A stretch of 64,000 bases of DNA, taken from assembly GCA_963836015.1 (NCBI GenBank), contig CAWIIF010000002.1, positions 806,001-870,000 of the forward strand, written 5' to 3'. The notes below the pieces were generated by a model. It had not been told where the DNA came from. It saw nothing but the letters and a program-made list of their open reading frames with translations, and made no database searches. The stretch comes from CAWCDJ01 sp963836015 (lineage in GTDB: Bacteria; Acidobacteriota; Terriglobia; Bryobacterales; Bryobacteraceae). A program made the translations under genes and the position numbers. Shown here in pieces: positions 7,273 to 16,113 of this stretch; positions within the stretch are counted from its first letter, which is position 1; each line of letters opens with the position of its first letter.

Positions 7273-9429
7273 TTACTTCAAAGTACGGTCGAAGAACTCC
7301 ACCATCATCTCGTTCAGCTGTCGCGCCGCCGGGCCGCTCACGCCGTGCGACTTCTGCGGGTACAGCATGAACTCGAACTGCTTCCCCGCCAGTTGCAGCG
7401 CATTGATCAACTGCAGCGAGTTCTGGAAAAGCACGTTGTCGTCTTCGATGTTGTGCACCACCATCAGCTTGCCCTTCAGGTTTTTCGCCTGGGGCGGCAG
7501 GGCCGTGTCGCGATACCCGTCCGGGTTCTCGCTCGGCAGACCCATGTAGCGCTCGGTGTAGATGGTGTCGTAGTTCATCCAACTGGTCACGGGAGCGCCC
7601 GCGAAGCCCGCGTGGAACACGTCCGGCGCGTTCAGCATGGCATTGGTGGTCATGAAGCCGCCGTAGCTCCAGCCGTGGATCCCGATGCGCTCCGGGTCGG
7701 CGAATCCGAGCGAGATCAGGTACTTCACGCCCGCCACCTGGTCCGCCAGCTCGACCACGCCCATCTTGTGGTAGATCGCGGTCTCGAAGGCGTGCCCGCG
7801 TCCCATGCCGCCGCGATTTTCGCACTGCCAGATCACGTAGCCCTTGTGCGCCAGCACCTGGTCGATATTGATTCCCTGCCACGAATTGTGCACAGGCAGC
7901 CCGACGCCCGGGCCCCCGTAAACGCTCACGACCACCGGGTACTTCTTCCCCGGCTCGAACCCTGCGGGCTTGATCAGCCGCCCGTAGAGCATCGTGCCGT
8001 CCGCACCTTTGAACTGCACGATTTCGGTCGGCAGTATGTCGTACTCCTCCGAAGGCTTACGGTCAGCCTCGCGATACACGCCCAGTTCCTTGCCATCGCC
8101 CGAATGCAATACGGTCTGCGGTGGCGAAGTCAGGCTCGACCACGTATCGAGGTAGTAGGCGCCGGTCGGCCCCATCGAGATCGAGTGCATCCCGGCATCG
8201 GCGGTCAGCTTGCGCTTGTCGCCGCCGTTCAGGTTGATGCTGTACAGGTGCCGCTCGAGCGAAGACGGCTCATCGGAGGTGTACCACAGCCGGTTCGCGT
8301 CCACACCGTTGACGGCCGTCACCTCCCACGGGCCCTTCGTCAACTGCTTCACTTCCTTGCCGTCGTTCGAATACAGGAAGATGTGGCGGAAGCCGCCGTC
8401 GCGCTCGCTGGTCCAAAGGAAGTGCTTGCCGTCCTTGAGGAACTGCACGTCGTCGAAGAGATTGATCCAGTAAGGGTCGGACTCCTTGAAGAGGGTGGTG
8501 GCCGCGCCCGATTCCACATCGATCGAAAACAGCTCGTCGCGGTTCTGCACGCGGTTCATCCGCAGCACGTACACGCTGCGCGAATCGGGCATCCAGCCGG
8601 CGCGGGCGGCCAGATAGCTGTCGCGCGTATTGCCGATTTCCAGCCAGCGCGTCGCCCCGCCGGCGGCCGGCACCACGCCCATATGGATCGTCGCGTTGTT
8701 CTCGCCCGACTGCGGGTAGCGCTCCGGCTCATAGACGGCGCGCAGGCGCAGCAGGTCGGCATGCGGGAAGAGCGGCTCGCGGCTCATATCGAACTGCAGG
8801 TAGGCGATCGATTTCGAATCGGGCGACCACCAGAAGGCCGTCCCCAGGTAGAGCTCCTCCGGGTAGACCCAATCGGTCCCGCCGTTGCGCAGGGTCTCGG
8901 TGCCGTCTTTGGTCAGCCGCGTCTCCTTCTTGGTAGCGACATCCACGGTGTACAGGTCCCAGCCGCGGCGGAACGCGACCGATTTGCCGTCGGGGGAGAG
9001 CTTGGCGTCGATCTCCGCCTCGGGCGTCTTCGTGACCTGGTCCCATGCGCCGGTATCGGCGTGGATCACGAAGACGTCGCCGCCGGAGGTGTAGAGCAGC
9101 GACTTTCCATCGTCGGACCATTCCATGCCGCCGAGCCGGGACCGCCGGTTCTGCCAGTCCATCGGCTCCTCTTCGGACGGGCCTTTCACGGCCGCCGCGT
9201 CGATCGCTTGGGTCGAGACGAGTTCTTTCGAGGTCCTGGTCGCCGGATCGTAGATCGCCAGGTTCCGTCCCTGCCGGGTGACGAAGGTCTTGCCGTCGGG
9301 CGCCCATAGGGCCGCGCCGCCGCGACCGCCTCCGCCGCGACCCGCTTGGCTCAATGTTTCGAGAGTGATCGGCTTCTTCTGCGCGAACAGCGCCGGAGCC
9401 ACCACCAAAAGGAGGAGAAACTTCCGCAT
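7273..9429 (-). CDS. S9-family peptidase, dipeptidyl-peptidase IV type
   Basis: 718 residues with a signal peptide (MRKFLLLLVVAPALFAQ). A DPP-IV-type beta-propeller (about residues 40-480) holds repeated WSPDSKSIAYL/WMPDSRSVYVL-like blades. The C-terminal alpha/beta-hydrolase domain has its nucleophile in GWSYGGF (S588), an aspartate in NIEDDNVLFQNS and a histidine in KSHGVSG. The enzyme should release N-terminal dipeptides, typically X-Pro or X-Ala, outside the cytoplasm. A glycine-rich stretch (GRGGGGRGG) just after the leader is unusual. The gene precedes the beta-lactamase-fold hydrolase and is probably co-transcribed with it. The length matches bacterial DPP-IV homologues. Confidence 0.92.
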   Translation of the reverse strand: MRKFLLLLVVAPALFAQKKPITLETLSQAGRGGGGRGGAALWAPDGKTFVTRQGRNLAIYDPATRTSKELVSTQAIDAAAVKGPSEEEPMDWQNRRSRLGGMEWSDDGKSLLYTSGGDVFVIHADTGAWDQVTKTPEAEIDAKLSPDGKSVAFRRGWDLYTVDVATKKETRLTKDGTETLRNGGTDWVYPEELYLGTAFWWSPDSKSIAYLQFDMSREPLFPHADLLRLRAVYEPERYPQSGENNATIHMGVVPAAGGATRWLEIGNTRDSYLAARAGWMPDSRSVYVLRMNRVQNRDELFSIDVESGAATTLFKESDPYWINLFDDVQFLKDGKHFLWTSERDGGFRHIFLYSNDGKEVKQLTKGPWEVTAVNGVDANRLWYTSDEPSSLERHLYSINLNGGDKRKLTADAGMHSISMGPTGAYYLDTWSSLTSPPQTVLHSGDGKELGVYREADRKPSEEYDILPTEIVQFKGADGTMLYGRLIKPAGFEPGKKYPVVVSVYGGPGVGLPVHNSWQGINIDQVLAHKGYVIWQCENRGGMGRGHAFETAIYHKMGVVELADQVAGVKYLISLGFADPERIGIHGWSYGGFMTTNAMLNAPDVFHAGFAGAPVTSWMNYDTIYTERYMGLPSENPDGYRDTALPPQAKNLKGKLMVVHNIEDDNVLFQNSLQLINALQLAGKQFEFMLYPQKSHGVSGPAARQLNEMMVEFFDRTLK

Positions 9430-9452
9430 GTGTACTGATTGTAGCGGCTCTT

Positions 9453-11858
9453 CTACTCCTGCCGCAGCGCTACCAGTGGATCCACCTTGGTCGCGCGCCG
9501 GGCCGGCAGGTAGCAGGCAAGCATCGCGACGGCGCCCAGCAGCACTGCTACCGCCGCGTAAGTGGCTGGATCGGTCGGCTTCACCGAGAACAGCACCTTG
9601 GCGAGAAGCTTCGAAGCCACGACGGCCGCGACCAGGCCGATGGCCAGGCCGATGCCGGCCAGCTTCAGCCCCTGCCCGAGCACCAGGCTCAAAACGTCCC
9701 TCGCGTCGGCCCCCAGCGCCATCCGCAGCCCGATCTCGCCGGTCCGCTGTCCCACGGCATACGCCATGACGCCGTAAACTCCCGCCATGGCCAGCAGCAC
9801 TGCCAGCCCCGCAAAGATCCCCAACAGCACGGTGCGGAACCGCGGTCCGGCGACATTCTCCGCCAGGGATGCTTCGAGCGTCGTGAACTTTACGGGCACG
9901 CCGGAGTCCAGCGTCCGCACCTTGCGGCGCAGCGTGTCCGCGAGCGCCAGGGGATCCGACGCCGTCCGCACGATCAGTTTCAGATCCGTCGAGGCGCCGG
10001 GATGCTGCTCGAACGGCATGTAGATCTCGGGTCTCTCGGGAGATGCCGGCCCATCCTGACGGACATCGCCCACGATCCCCACGATCTCCATGGCCTTCAT
10101 GGACGAAAGATCGAACCCGCAGAAAATCATCCGGCCGATGGGGTTCTGGCCGGGGAACGACGCCCGCGCCAGGGCTTCATTGATTACCGCCGTTGGCGGC
10201 GCATCGTAGGAGTCGCGGGCGTTAAAATCCCGGCCCTGGCGCAGCGGAATGGCGAGGGCCTGGAACAGGCCCGGCGTCACAACCGAAAAGATGGCCTGCG
10301 GCAAGGCTACCCCGATGACCCCCGGCGCCAGCGGATGATCGAGCCAGTAGCCGCCGTTGGACATGGTCTCCGGAGGCGAAACCCGCGTGCCGCCCACTGC
10401 GATCACTCCCGGAATCTTCTCCGCTTCGGCCATCACGTTTTTGAAGAACGGAGCTGCCCGGCGGGCCATCTCGAGGTTGTATGCCGGAAAGCTCGTCCCC
10501 ATGATCAGCACGTTCTCCGGCCGGAACCCGAGGGCCACGTTATGCAGCGCCACGAAGCTTTTGAGAAGCAGCCCAGCACCGGCCAGCAGCACCACCGAGA
10601 GGGCAATCTCCGCCACTACCAGTGCGCCGCGCATGCGTCCTGTGGCGCCCCCGGCGGTACTCCGGGCCCCGGCGGATTTGAGGGATTCGTTGAGATCCAC
10701 GCGAGATGCCTGCCACGCCGGGAACAGGCCGAACAGCAGGCTGGCCAGCACCGACACGCCGAAGGTGAATGCCAGGACCCGGCCGTCGATGGCGGTCTCC
10801 GCCAGCCGGGGAATATCCTGCGGCGCCAGCAAGACCAGGGCGCTCGAGCCCCAAAAAGCGAGCAGCAGCCCCACTGCGCCCGCGGCCAGGGCCAGCACCA
10901 GGCTTTCCATGCTCAACTGCCGGATGAGCCTCCCGCGGCTCGCCCCGATCGCCGCCCGGATGGCCATCTCGCGGGTTCGCGACGTGGCCTTCGCCAGCAG
11001 CAGGTTCGCCACGTTGGCGCAGGCGATCAGCAGCACCAGCGCCACCGCTCCCAGCAGCAGCAGGAGCGTGGGCCGCACATCGCCGACCATCGATTCGCGC
11101 AAGGGAACCACGGCCGCGCTTTTGCCCTGGTTGCTCGACGGGTACTCCTGCTCCAGGCGCCCCGCGATCGCCGTCATCTGGCTCCGCGCCTCCTCGAGCG
11201 AAACTCCCGGCTTGAGCCTGCCGACCAACCGGTAGTTGTGGGCCGACCTCGACGCCGTCTCCGGCTCGAGCACGTTGGCGGGATACCAGACGTCCGTGTG
11301 ATTGGGAAACCCGAAGCCTTGCGGCAGCACCCCGACCACGGTCAGGGGTTTGCCGGATACCTGGACGACCTGTCCCAAAGCTGCCGGGTCGCCGCCGAAG
11401 TGCCTTTGCCAAAACCCATAGCTGATCAGCGCCGCGCCTCCGCTGCCCGGCTTCTGTTCCCCGGCCGCAAACGGCCGCCCCAGCACCGGCCGGATCTCGA
11501 ACGTCTCCAGAAACTCCGGCATGATGGCAGCTACATGCGCGTACTCCGCCGTCTGGCGGGCGCCCACCGCGATTTCGAAATCGTAGAAATACGATAACGA
11601 CGAAAATGCCGTGCTCTGGTCGTGCCAGTCATGGAAATCCGGCCCCGATACCGAACCGAGATGGCCGCTCTTCTTCCAAAACGACCAGAGCGTGACGATC
11701 CGCTCCGGATTGTGATAGTCCAGCGGCCGCAGCAGAACCGAGTTGACCACACTGAAAACCGCCGTATTCGCGCCAATTCCCAACCCCATTACCAGCACCG
11801 CCAGCAGCGCAAATCCGGGATTCTTCCACAGAGAGCGAATTGCGAAGCGAAAATCCAT
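9453..11858 (-). CDS. MacB/FtsX-type ABC transporter permease (ADOP architecture), second copy
   Basis: 801 residues. The N terminus RFAIRSLWKNPGFALLAVLVMG leads into the first membrane helix, followed by a MacB-core periplasmic domain, an FtsX block around residues 265-400 and a second one around 680-795 ending in YLPARRATKVDPLVALRQE. The architecture is the same as in the permease at 2899-5355, but the two sequences are clearly diverged paralogs. No ATPase is adjacent. The start is shared back-to-back with an AraC-type regulator on the other strand, about 107 bases away, so that regulator may control it. Likely roles are efflux or lipid/lipoprotein handling; nothing in the sequence decides the substrate. 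Confidence 0.9.
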   Translation of the reverse strand: MDFRFAIRSLWKNPGFALLAVLVMGLGIGANTAVFSVVNSVLLRPLDYHNPERIVTLWSFWKKSGHLGSVSGPDFHDWHDQSTAFSSLSYFYDFEIAVGARQTAEYAHVAAIMPEFLETFEIRPVLGRPFAAGEQKPGSGGAALISYGFWQRHFGGDPAALGQVVQVSGKPLTVVGVLPQGFGFPNHTDVWYPANVLEPETASRSAHNYRLVGRLKPGVSLEEARSQMTAIAGRLEQEYPSSNQGKSAAVVPLRESMVGDVRPTLLLLLGAVALVLLIACANVANLLLAKATSRTREMAIRAAIGASRGRLIRQLSMESLVLALAAGAVGLLLAFWGSSALVLLAPQDIPRLAETAIDGRVLAFTFGVSVLASLLFGLFPAWQASRVDLNESLKSAGARSTAGGATGRMRGALVVAEIALSVVLLAGAGLLLKSFVALHNVALGFRPENVLIMGTSFPAYNLEMARRAAPFFKNVMAEAEKIPGVIAVGGTRVSPPETMSNGGYWLDHPLAPGVIGVALPQAIFSVVTPGLFQALAIPLRQGRDFNARDSYDAPPTAVINEALARASFPGQNPIGRMIFCGFDLSSMKAMEIVGIVGDVRQDGPASPERPEIYMPFEQHPGASTDLKLIVRTASDPLALADTLRRKVRTLDSGVPVKFTTLEASLAENVAGPRFRTVLLGIFAGLAVLLAMAGVYGVMAYAVGQRTGEIGLRMALGADARDVLSLVLGQGLKLAGIGLAIGLVAAVVASKLLAKVLFSVKPTDPATYAAVAVLLGAVAMLACYLPARRATKVDPLVALRQE

Positions 11859-11965
11859 GGGTAACCCCTGTGCATGCTTCGTGCCAGCGAGAAGTCATTC
11901 CGCATCAAGCCCTTAGCAAATACCTGATGTCCGGTTCCGGGACGCCGGTGTACCATGATTGGAAA

Positions 11966-12778
11966 ATGCTGTTTCGCACCCGGAGACCGGATCCACCGCT
12001 CGGCCGGTACGTCCAGGCCCTATGGACGTGGGACGGATTCCAGCAGCCGCATCACATGGAGCGCCTGCTGCCGGACGGCTCGCTGCAACTGGTGGTCAAT
12101 CTCCGCGAGGACCAGACGCGCATCTACGACCGCGACCACCTCGACCGCTGCCAAACCCACTCCGGCGCGCTCGTGGCCGGCGCGCATTCGAGCTACTTCG
12201 TCATCGATACCGCGGAGCAGACATCCGTGGCGGGCGTGCACTTCCTGCCCGGCGGTGCGTTCCCCTTCCTGGGCGTTCCCGCCGGAGAACTGCAGGACCA
12301 GCACGTCTCGCTCGATCTGCTGTGGGGCCGCCGGGCCGGCGAATTGCGCGAGCGCCTGCTGGCGGCGTCCGGCCCCGATGCGCGCATCGCGATCCTCGAG
12401 CACGCGCTGCTGGCCCGCCTGCGTGACCCGGCCGCGCGTCACCCCGCAGTGGCCTGGGCGGTGGGCGAATTCGAGCGTGCGCCGGTGCCGGTCCGCGACG
12501 TGGTCGGCCGCATCGGCCTCAGCGAGCGCCGATTCATCGAAATCTTCCGCAACCAGGTGGGCCTCACCCCCAAGCGCTTCTGCCGCATCACCCGCTTCCA
12601 GAGCGTGCTCCGCCGCATACAGGCCGGCCGCCCCATGGACTGGGCCGGCGTCGCGCTGGACTGCGGCTATTTCGACCAGCCGCACTTCATCCACGATTTC
12701 CGCCGGTTCTCCGGATTGAACCCGACCGCCTATCTGCCCACCTATCCGCGCTTCCTGAACCACGTTCCGATTCGCTGA
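11966..12778 (+). CDS. AraC-family transcriptional regulator with DUF6597-like N-terminal domain
   Basis: 270 residues from the ATG at 11966; an earlier in-frame ATG at 11927 adds 13 residues and a frame open from 11840 would overlap the permease. The chosen start gives the usual N terminus of this family (MLFRTRRPDPPLGRYVQALW). The effector domain has LLPDGSLQLVVNL and VHFLPGGAFPFLGVPAGEL, typical of DUF6597 regulators. The C-terminal double helix-turn-helix (about residues 170-265) contains RIGLSERRFIEIFRNQVGL and DCGYFDQPHFIHDFRRFSG, the conserved AraC recognition segments. It is divergent from the permease at 9453-11858, a plausible target. The ligand is unknown. Confidence 0.88.
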   Translation: MLFRTRRPDPPLGRYVQALWTWDGFQQPHHMERLLPDGSLQLVVNLREDQTRIYDRDHLDRCQTHSGALVAGAHSSYFVIDTAEQTSVAGVHFLPGGAFPFLGVPAGELQDQHVSLDLLWGRRAGELRERLLAASGPDARIAILEHALLARLRDPAARHPAVAWAVGEFERAPVPVRDVVGRIGLSERRFIEIFRNQVGLTPKRFCRITRFQSVLRRIQAGRPMDWAGVALDCGYFDQPHFIHDFRRFSGLNPTAYLPTYPRFLNHVPIR

Positions 12779-12828
12779 CTTCAGTTTTTTACAATCTTCC
12801 GGGGACCGGGCTCTGTCAGAATCACGGC

Positions 12829-13266
12829 ATGAGCACTCAGACCAAGCTTCGCAAGGGATTCTCGACCATCACACCGTACCTGACGGTGGCCGACGCCGGG
12901 AAACTGATCGATTTCATCGCCCGCGTGTTCGGCGCGGAGCAGACTTTCGTGACACACCGTCCCGACGGCACCGTGTGGCACGCCGAAGCCCGCATTGGCG
13001 ATTCGATGCTGATGATCGGCCAGGCGGGGGGACCATGGCAGCCGCGTCCCAGCACGCTCTACATCTACGTGGACGATGTGGACGCGACCTACAAATCCGC
13101 GATCGAAGCCGGCGCCAAATCGCTGGCCGAGCCGCAGAATCACGATTACGGCGATCGCAGCGCCGGGTTCGAGGACCCTTGCGGCAATTTCTGGTGGGCC
13201 GCCAGCGTCGTCGAGGACCTGTCCAACGACGAGATCCTGGAGCGTATGAAGGGCGGCGCCGCCTAA
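12829..13266 (+). CDS. VOC-superfamily (PhnB/glyoxalase-like) protein
   Basis: 145 residues. The N-terminal half TITPYLTVADAGKLIDFIARVFGAE and the paired strand-helix units (STLYIYVDDVDATYKSAIEAG, then DRSAGFEDPCGNFWW) give the beta-alpha-beta-beta-beta repeat of vicinal-oxygen-chelate proteins of the PhnB type. A histidine in VWHAEARIG and the terminal DPxGNxWW-type motif match metal-site positions in relatives. Such proteins act as small-molecule isomerases or lyases or as antibiotic-binding proteins; no substrate can be named. It follows the AraC regulator on the same strand after 50 bases and ends before a hairpin at 13313-13329. Confidence 0.85.
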   Translation: MSTQTKLRKGFSTITPYLTVADAGKLIDFIARVFGAEQTFVTHRPDGTVWHAEARIGDSMLMIGQAGGPWQPRPSTLYIYVDDVDATYKSAIEAGAKSLAEPQNHDYGDRSAGFEDPCGNFWWAASVVEDLSNDEILERMKGGAA

Positions 13267-13312
13267 TGATTGGCGGCGCGGGAGCAGAAGTGCTTTAGAA
13301 TCATGACACCCT

Positions 13313-13329
13313 CCGCCAATCTTTGGCGG
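13313..13329. terminator. Hairpin between convergent genes
   Basis: CCGCCAA, a three-base TCT loop and TTGGCGG form a perfect 7-base stem midway between the convergent stops at 13266 and 13342. A further copy of the arm in inverse orientation (ATTGGCGG) sits at 13269-13277. No U-run follows on the plus strand, so bidirectional termination is an inference. Confidence 0.5.
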
Positions 13330-13341
13330 GCCGGGACCTCC

Positions 13342-13647
13342 CTAGCGCGTGTTCTTCCAGTGGTCCATCTCGTGGGAGATGAAGTACGCCACCAGGTCGC
13401 GGTAGAGCTGTTCGATCAGGTCCGGATCGACCCCCTCGCGCTCCGCCCACCGGCGGCGCACTTCCAGCATGGCCTTCTGCCGTTCGGGCGCCGCGACCGC
13501 AGATTCGCTGGTCTTGAAGCGCGCCGCGGCTCTTACGTATCCCGCGCGCTCGGCAATCAGCGCGACTACCCGCTCGTCGATGCGGTCGATCTCCACCCGC
13601 ACCTCCGCCAGCGACGCGCACTCCTCCGCTTTCTTCATCTCCGACAT
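13342..13647 (-). CDS. Chorismate mutase-fold protein (PchB/AroQ-like isochorismate lyase or chorismate mutase)
   Basis: 101 residues, the usual length for a single AroQ-type domain. The pattern SLAEVRVEIDRIDERVVALIAERAGY...AARFK, then a long second helix with RRRWAEREGVDPDLIEQLYRDLV, matches the three-helix intertwined dimer fold. The SLAEVR...ID..I..LIAER..YV..AA.FK spacing is closest to PchB-type isochorismate-pyruvate lyases, which also have chorismate mutase activity. No salicylate, siderophore or aromatic amino-acid genes are nearby, so the physiological reaction is open. It is a single gene, convergent with the VOC gene. Confidence 0.85.
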   Translation of the reverse strand: MSEMKKAEECASLAEVRVEIDRIDERVVALIAERAGYVRAAARFKTSESAVAAPERQKAMLEVRRRWAEREGVDPDLIEQLYRDLVAYFISHEMDHWKNTR

Positions 13648-13682
13648 TCTAATGCAGCGCGGCGGATACGGCCGCGTTGCGC

Positions 13683-15047
13683 TTATTCATCCCGCCAATT
13701 CGATTTCAGGGGTGTCTGCCTGTCAGTCCAGATTTCGACATCGACAGCCTGGCTTCTGGAAAGGTCGACTGCGGAATCCACCCGAATCCAATCGTTGAGG
13801 TTGAGCTGGTCGAGAGCCTTCCAATGGATGTACGCGAGGGACCTCTCGCGTGGCTGCAAGTCGCGTGAGCTGGTGCGAAGCAGAATACCAAACCAATCAT
13901 CCTTCTCTTCCAGGCTCTGCAGTTCGACACTCGATGGCAGTCCAGCACGAAGATCATGGAACGTCAACGTCACCTGTTCCGACTCGCCCGCGAGGACGAT
14001 CTCTTCGTGGGCGAAACGGTCACCCGAAACGGCCACCAATTCGTGGACACCCGCCCGGAGCAGGAGCGCCTTATCGAGCGCGTCGCGTGGGGCCAACCGG
14101 ACGCCATCAAGGACCAGGAAATCCGGGTTGGCCGGAGAACTGACCGTAACCAGACCAAAGCGGGTGGTGGAATGTCTCGGCAGGACAACCCGTTTGACCG
14201 AAGAGGCGAGCCTGGCCGGGAGGAGCGCGATCAGCGCGTCCTCGCGCTGCTGCAAAACGTTTTGAGCGTCCCCGGTCTTTGTAGATCTTTCGAATTCAAG
14301 GACCAGAATCGGCCCCGCGGCAAATGCAAGCGGCACCGGCTTGTTCTGGCCCGTTGGTGGAACCTCGGCGGCGATCAGTTGCAGCGCATCCCAGGCCTTT
14401 CTGTCCGCCGCAATCTCCTGCTGGAGGGGATAGGCGCCGTCGCTACCCGGCCGGTGTTGCAGAGCGAGGTGGGTGAGTTCATGAAGGAGCACAAACAGCA
14501 GGTTCACCGTGAATTGTGCTTGCTGGAGGTAGAGGCATTTCGCCTCCTGCTGGCAGGAGAGCATTGGCTGAGCAGCAAAAAAGAAGCTATTTTGCACATA
14601 CAGGACCAGCGGGTCCCACAACGGCAGGACCGGAGACGCCGCGTACGGGTGAGTGAGCAACGGGTTTGGGTAATCGAGGTGCTCCGCTGTCGAGACGTAC
14701 AGATCGTGCGCCAAGACAGTCGAAAGCTCGGTTAGAAGCTCAAAATATTCTACCGGAAGGACGATGTCGTTACCCCTGACGTAGGCAGGGCGCCGGCGGC
14801 CTTCCACGGATGCCCGGATCCCCGGCTTTTGCGGAGGGCGGACACCGGCCAGCTCCTTCGCATCCCACATCTGATCCAGGGCCAGGCCCGCAATGCTCTC
14901 GACGAGCTTCCGGACGCGCTGGTCCGTCATTGCCCAGGCAGGCAAACCGCTCAACGCGCGGATCTCCGCGATACGGGGATCAACGGGAGCCTGGGCACCC
15001 AGCTTCAGGGCAATGAGGCAAAACCCCGCCAATCGCGTTAAGGACAT
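13683..15047 (-). CDS. Secreted HExxH metalloprotease-like protein with C-terminal PEGA-like domain
   Basis: 454 residues from the ATG at 15047; the frame is open upstream, but this ATG starts a good signal sequence (LTRLAGFCLIALKLGAQA) and overlaps the upstream gene by 10 bases. A zinc-protease motif is present as H189-E-L-T-H193 in LFVLLHELTHLALQH, followed by EIAADRKAWD, whose E211 and D215 match the third-ligand ExxxD pattern of M48-like proteases. Around residues 320-375 a beta-rich segment (FLVLDGVRLAPR...LLLRAGVHELVAV) resembles a PEGA domain, usually found at cell surfaces. It is the last gene of a minus-strand cluster with a PEGA-tailed membrane protein. Substrate and family placement are uncertain. 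Confidence 0.7.
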   Translation of the reverse strand: MSLTRLAGFCLIALKLGAQAPVDPRIAEIRALSGLPAWAMTDQRVRKLVESIAGLALDQMWDAKELAGVRPPQKPGIRASVEGRRRPAYVRGNDIVLPVEYFELLTELSTVLAHDLYVSTAEHLDYPNPLLTHPYAASPVLPLWDPLVLYVQNSFFFAAQPMLSCQQEAKCLYLQQAQFTVNLLFVLLHELTHLALQHRPGSDGAYPLQQEIAADRKAWDALQLIAAEVPPTGQNKPVPLAFAAGPILVLEFERSTKTGDAQNVLQQREDALIALLPARLASSVKRVVLPRHSTTRFGLVTVSSPANPDFLVLDGVRLAPRDALDKALLLRAGVHELVAVSGDRFAHEEIVLAGESEQVTLTFHDLRAGLPSSVELQSLEEKDDWFGILLRTSSRDLQPRERSLAYIHWKALDQLNLNDWIRVDSAVDLSRSQAVDVEIWTDRQTPLKSNWRDE

Positions 15048-16108
15048 TTGTCGGTCTCCACATTGATGCGGAGCACTGCTTCCGCTTTCACCTTTACCGG
15101 GCAGGAATAGATGATCTTCCCGGCGGCGCTTGCCTGAATCTGGTGTGCTCCAGGACCGACTCGTAGAGTGCACGGCGTCATGCAGCTTACGGTGTCGATC
15201 GTTGCGTCATCCGTCTTTGAAGCTCGCAATATGACCAGAACGGACGGCGCCTCCCAGAATTTCAACCCCCGGATGAGAGCCGTTGTGATCTCTTCAGGCG
15301 AGGCAGCATTCGTCTGGAAATTCTCTATGAGGGAATCGGTGTACTCCGCCAGAGCGGCGGAACTGCGCGAGCCCTTGACGACGCGCGCGGCGAAGCGGAC
15401 CTGGTCGAGAACGCTATCAGTGAATTCGCATGAGGAAGGTATCGCGACCTTTCCCCTTTTGGCGAGGAACTGTACCAGTAAGGCTTGCCTGGCGGCGAAT
15501 GCCGGATCTTCGGTAAACCCGCGCTCCTTCTGCCACCGTTGTGCGCATTTCCGAACCTCGGTTGCTTGCGCAAAATGCGAAAAGCTCCCGGCAGCCGCGA
15601 GCAGCATCCCGATCCGGATCGCGCGACGCGGGCCGTACAGCCAAACCGCAAGCAGGACCAGCGCGCCGACGAGCGACCAGAACTGCGTCAGCAAAGGTAT
15701 CCAGACGACGCCGGTATCCAGGTGATAGAGCGGCCCGTTGCTAAGAGTAAACACAATGCCGACCTGAAATAGAAAGGCGCCAAACAAGGAAAGGACGAGT
15801 AGCGCACAGGCAATCATCGGCATGTGGCTCGTTATCTGGGTGCTTCTCCAGTTCCTCACACGCAAGGCGAGCATTCCACCGAGAGTCGTGTAGGCCAGAC
15901 CCAGCAGCCACTTCGACAACGAATCCTGGCTCTCTACGAGCTTCTTCTCGATCTCTGTCAGGCAGGGCTTTCCGGCGGAAACCGCCGTATCGCAGAACGC
16001 CAGATACCCGGCCGGAGGGCGCGAAGTCTGCGAGATGCGGAAGAGCACTGTTGCGGCAAGCACGCCGGACGCAAGAATCGCGATGGAAATCAGATATGGT
16101 CTAGTCAT
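15038..16108 (-). CDS. Polytopic membrane protein with C-terminal PEGA-like domain
   Basis: 356 residues with four to five predicted membrane segments: ISIAILASGVLAATVLF, WLLGLAYTTLGGMLAL, MIACALLVLSLFGAFLF, FWSLVGALVLLAVWLYG and probably IGMLLAAAGSFSHFA. A soluble helical part follows, and the last 70 residues form a PEGA-like beta domain (VLVILRASKTDDATIDTVSC...TLRVGPGAHQIQASA) with paired cysteines (SCMTPCTLR and YSCPV). I do not recognise the family as a whole. It begins five bases after the upstream helical-repeat gene and overlaps the downstream protease gene by 10 bases, so the three are almost certainly co-expressed. The shared PEGA-like ends of two neighbours suggest a joint envelope complex. 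Confidence 0.6.
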   Translation of the reverse strand: MTRPYLISIAILASGVLAATVLFRISQTSRPPAGYLAFCDTAVSAGKPCLTEIEKKLVESQDSLSKWLLGLAYTTLGGMLALRVRNWRSTQITSHMPMIACALLVLSLFGAFLFQVGIVFTLSNGPLYHLDTGVVWIPLLTQFWSLVGALVLLAVWLYGPRRAIRIGMLLAAAGSFSHFAQATEVRKCAQRWQKERGFTEDPAFAARQALLVQFLAKRGKVAIPSSCEFTDSVLDQVRFAARVVKGSRSSAALAEYTDSLIENFQTNAASPEEITTALIRGLKFWEAPSVLVILRASKTDDATIDTVSCMTPCTLRVGPGAHQIQASAAGKIIYSCPVKVKAEAVLRINVETDKCP

Positions 16109-16113
16109 GTTTG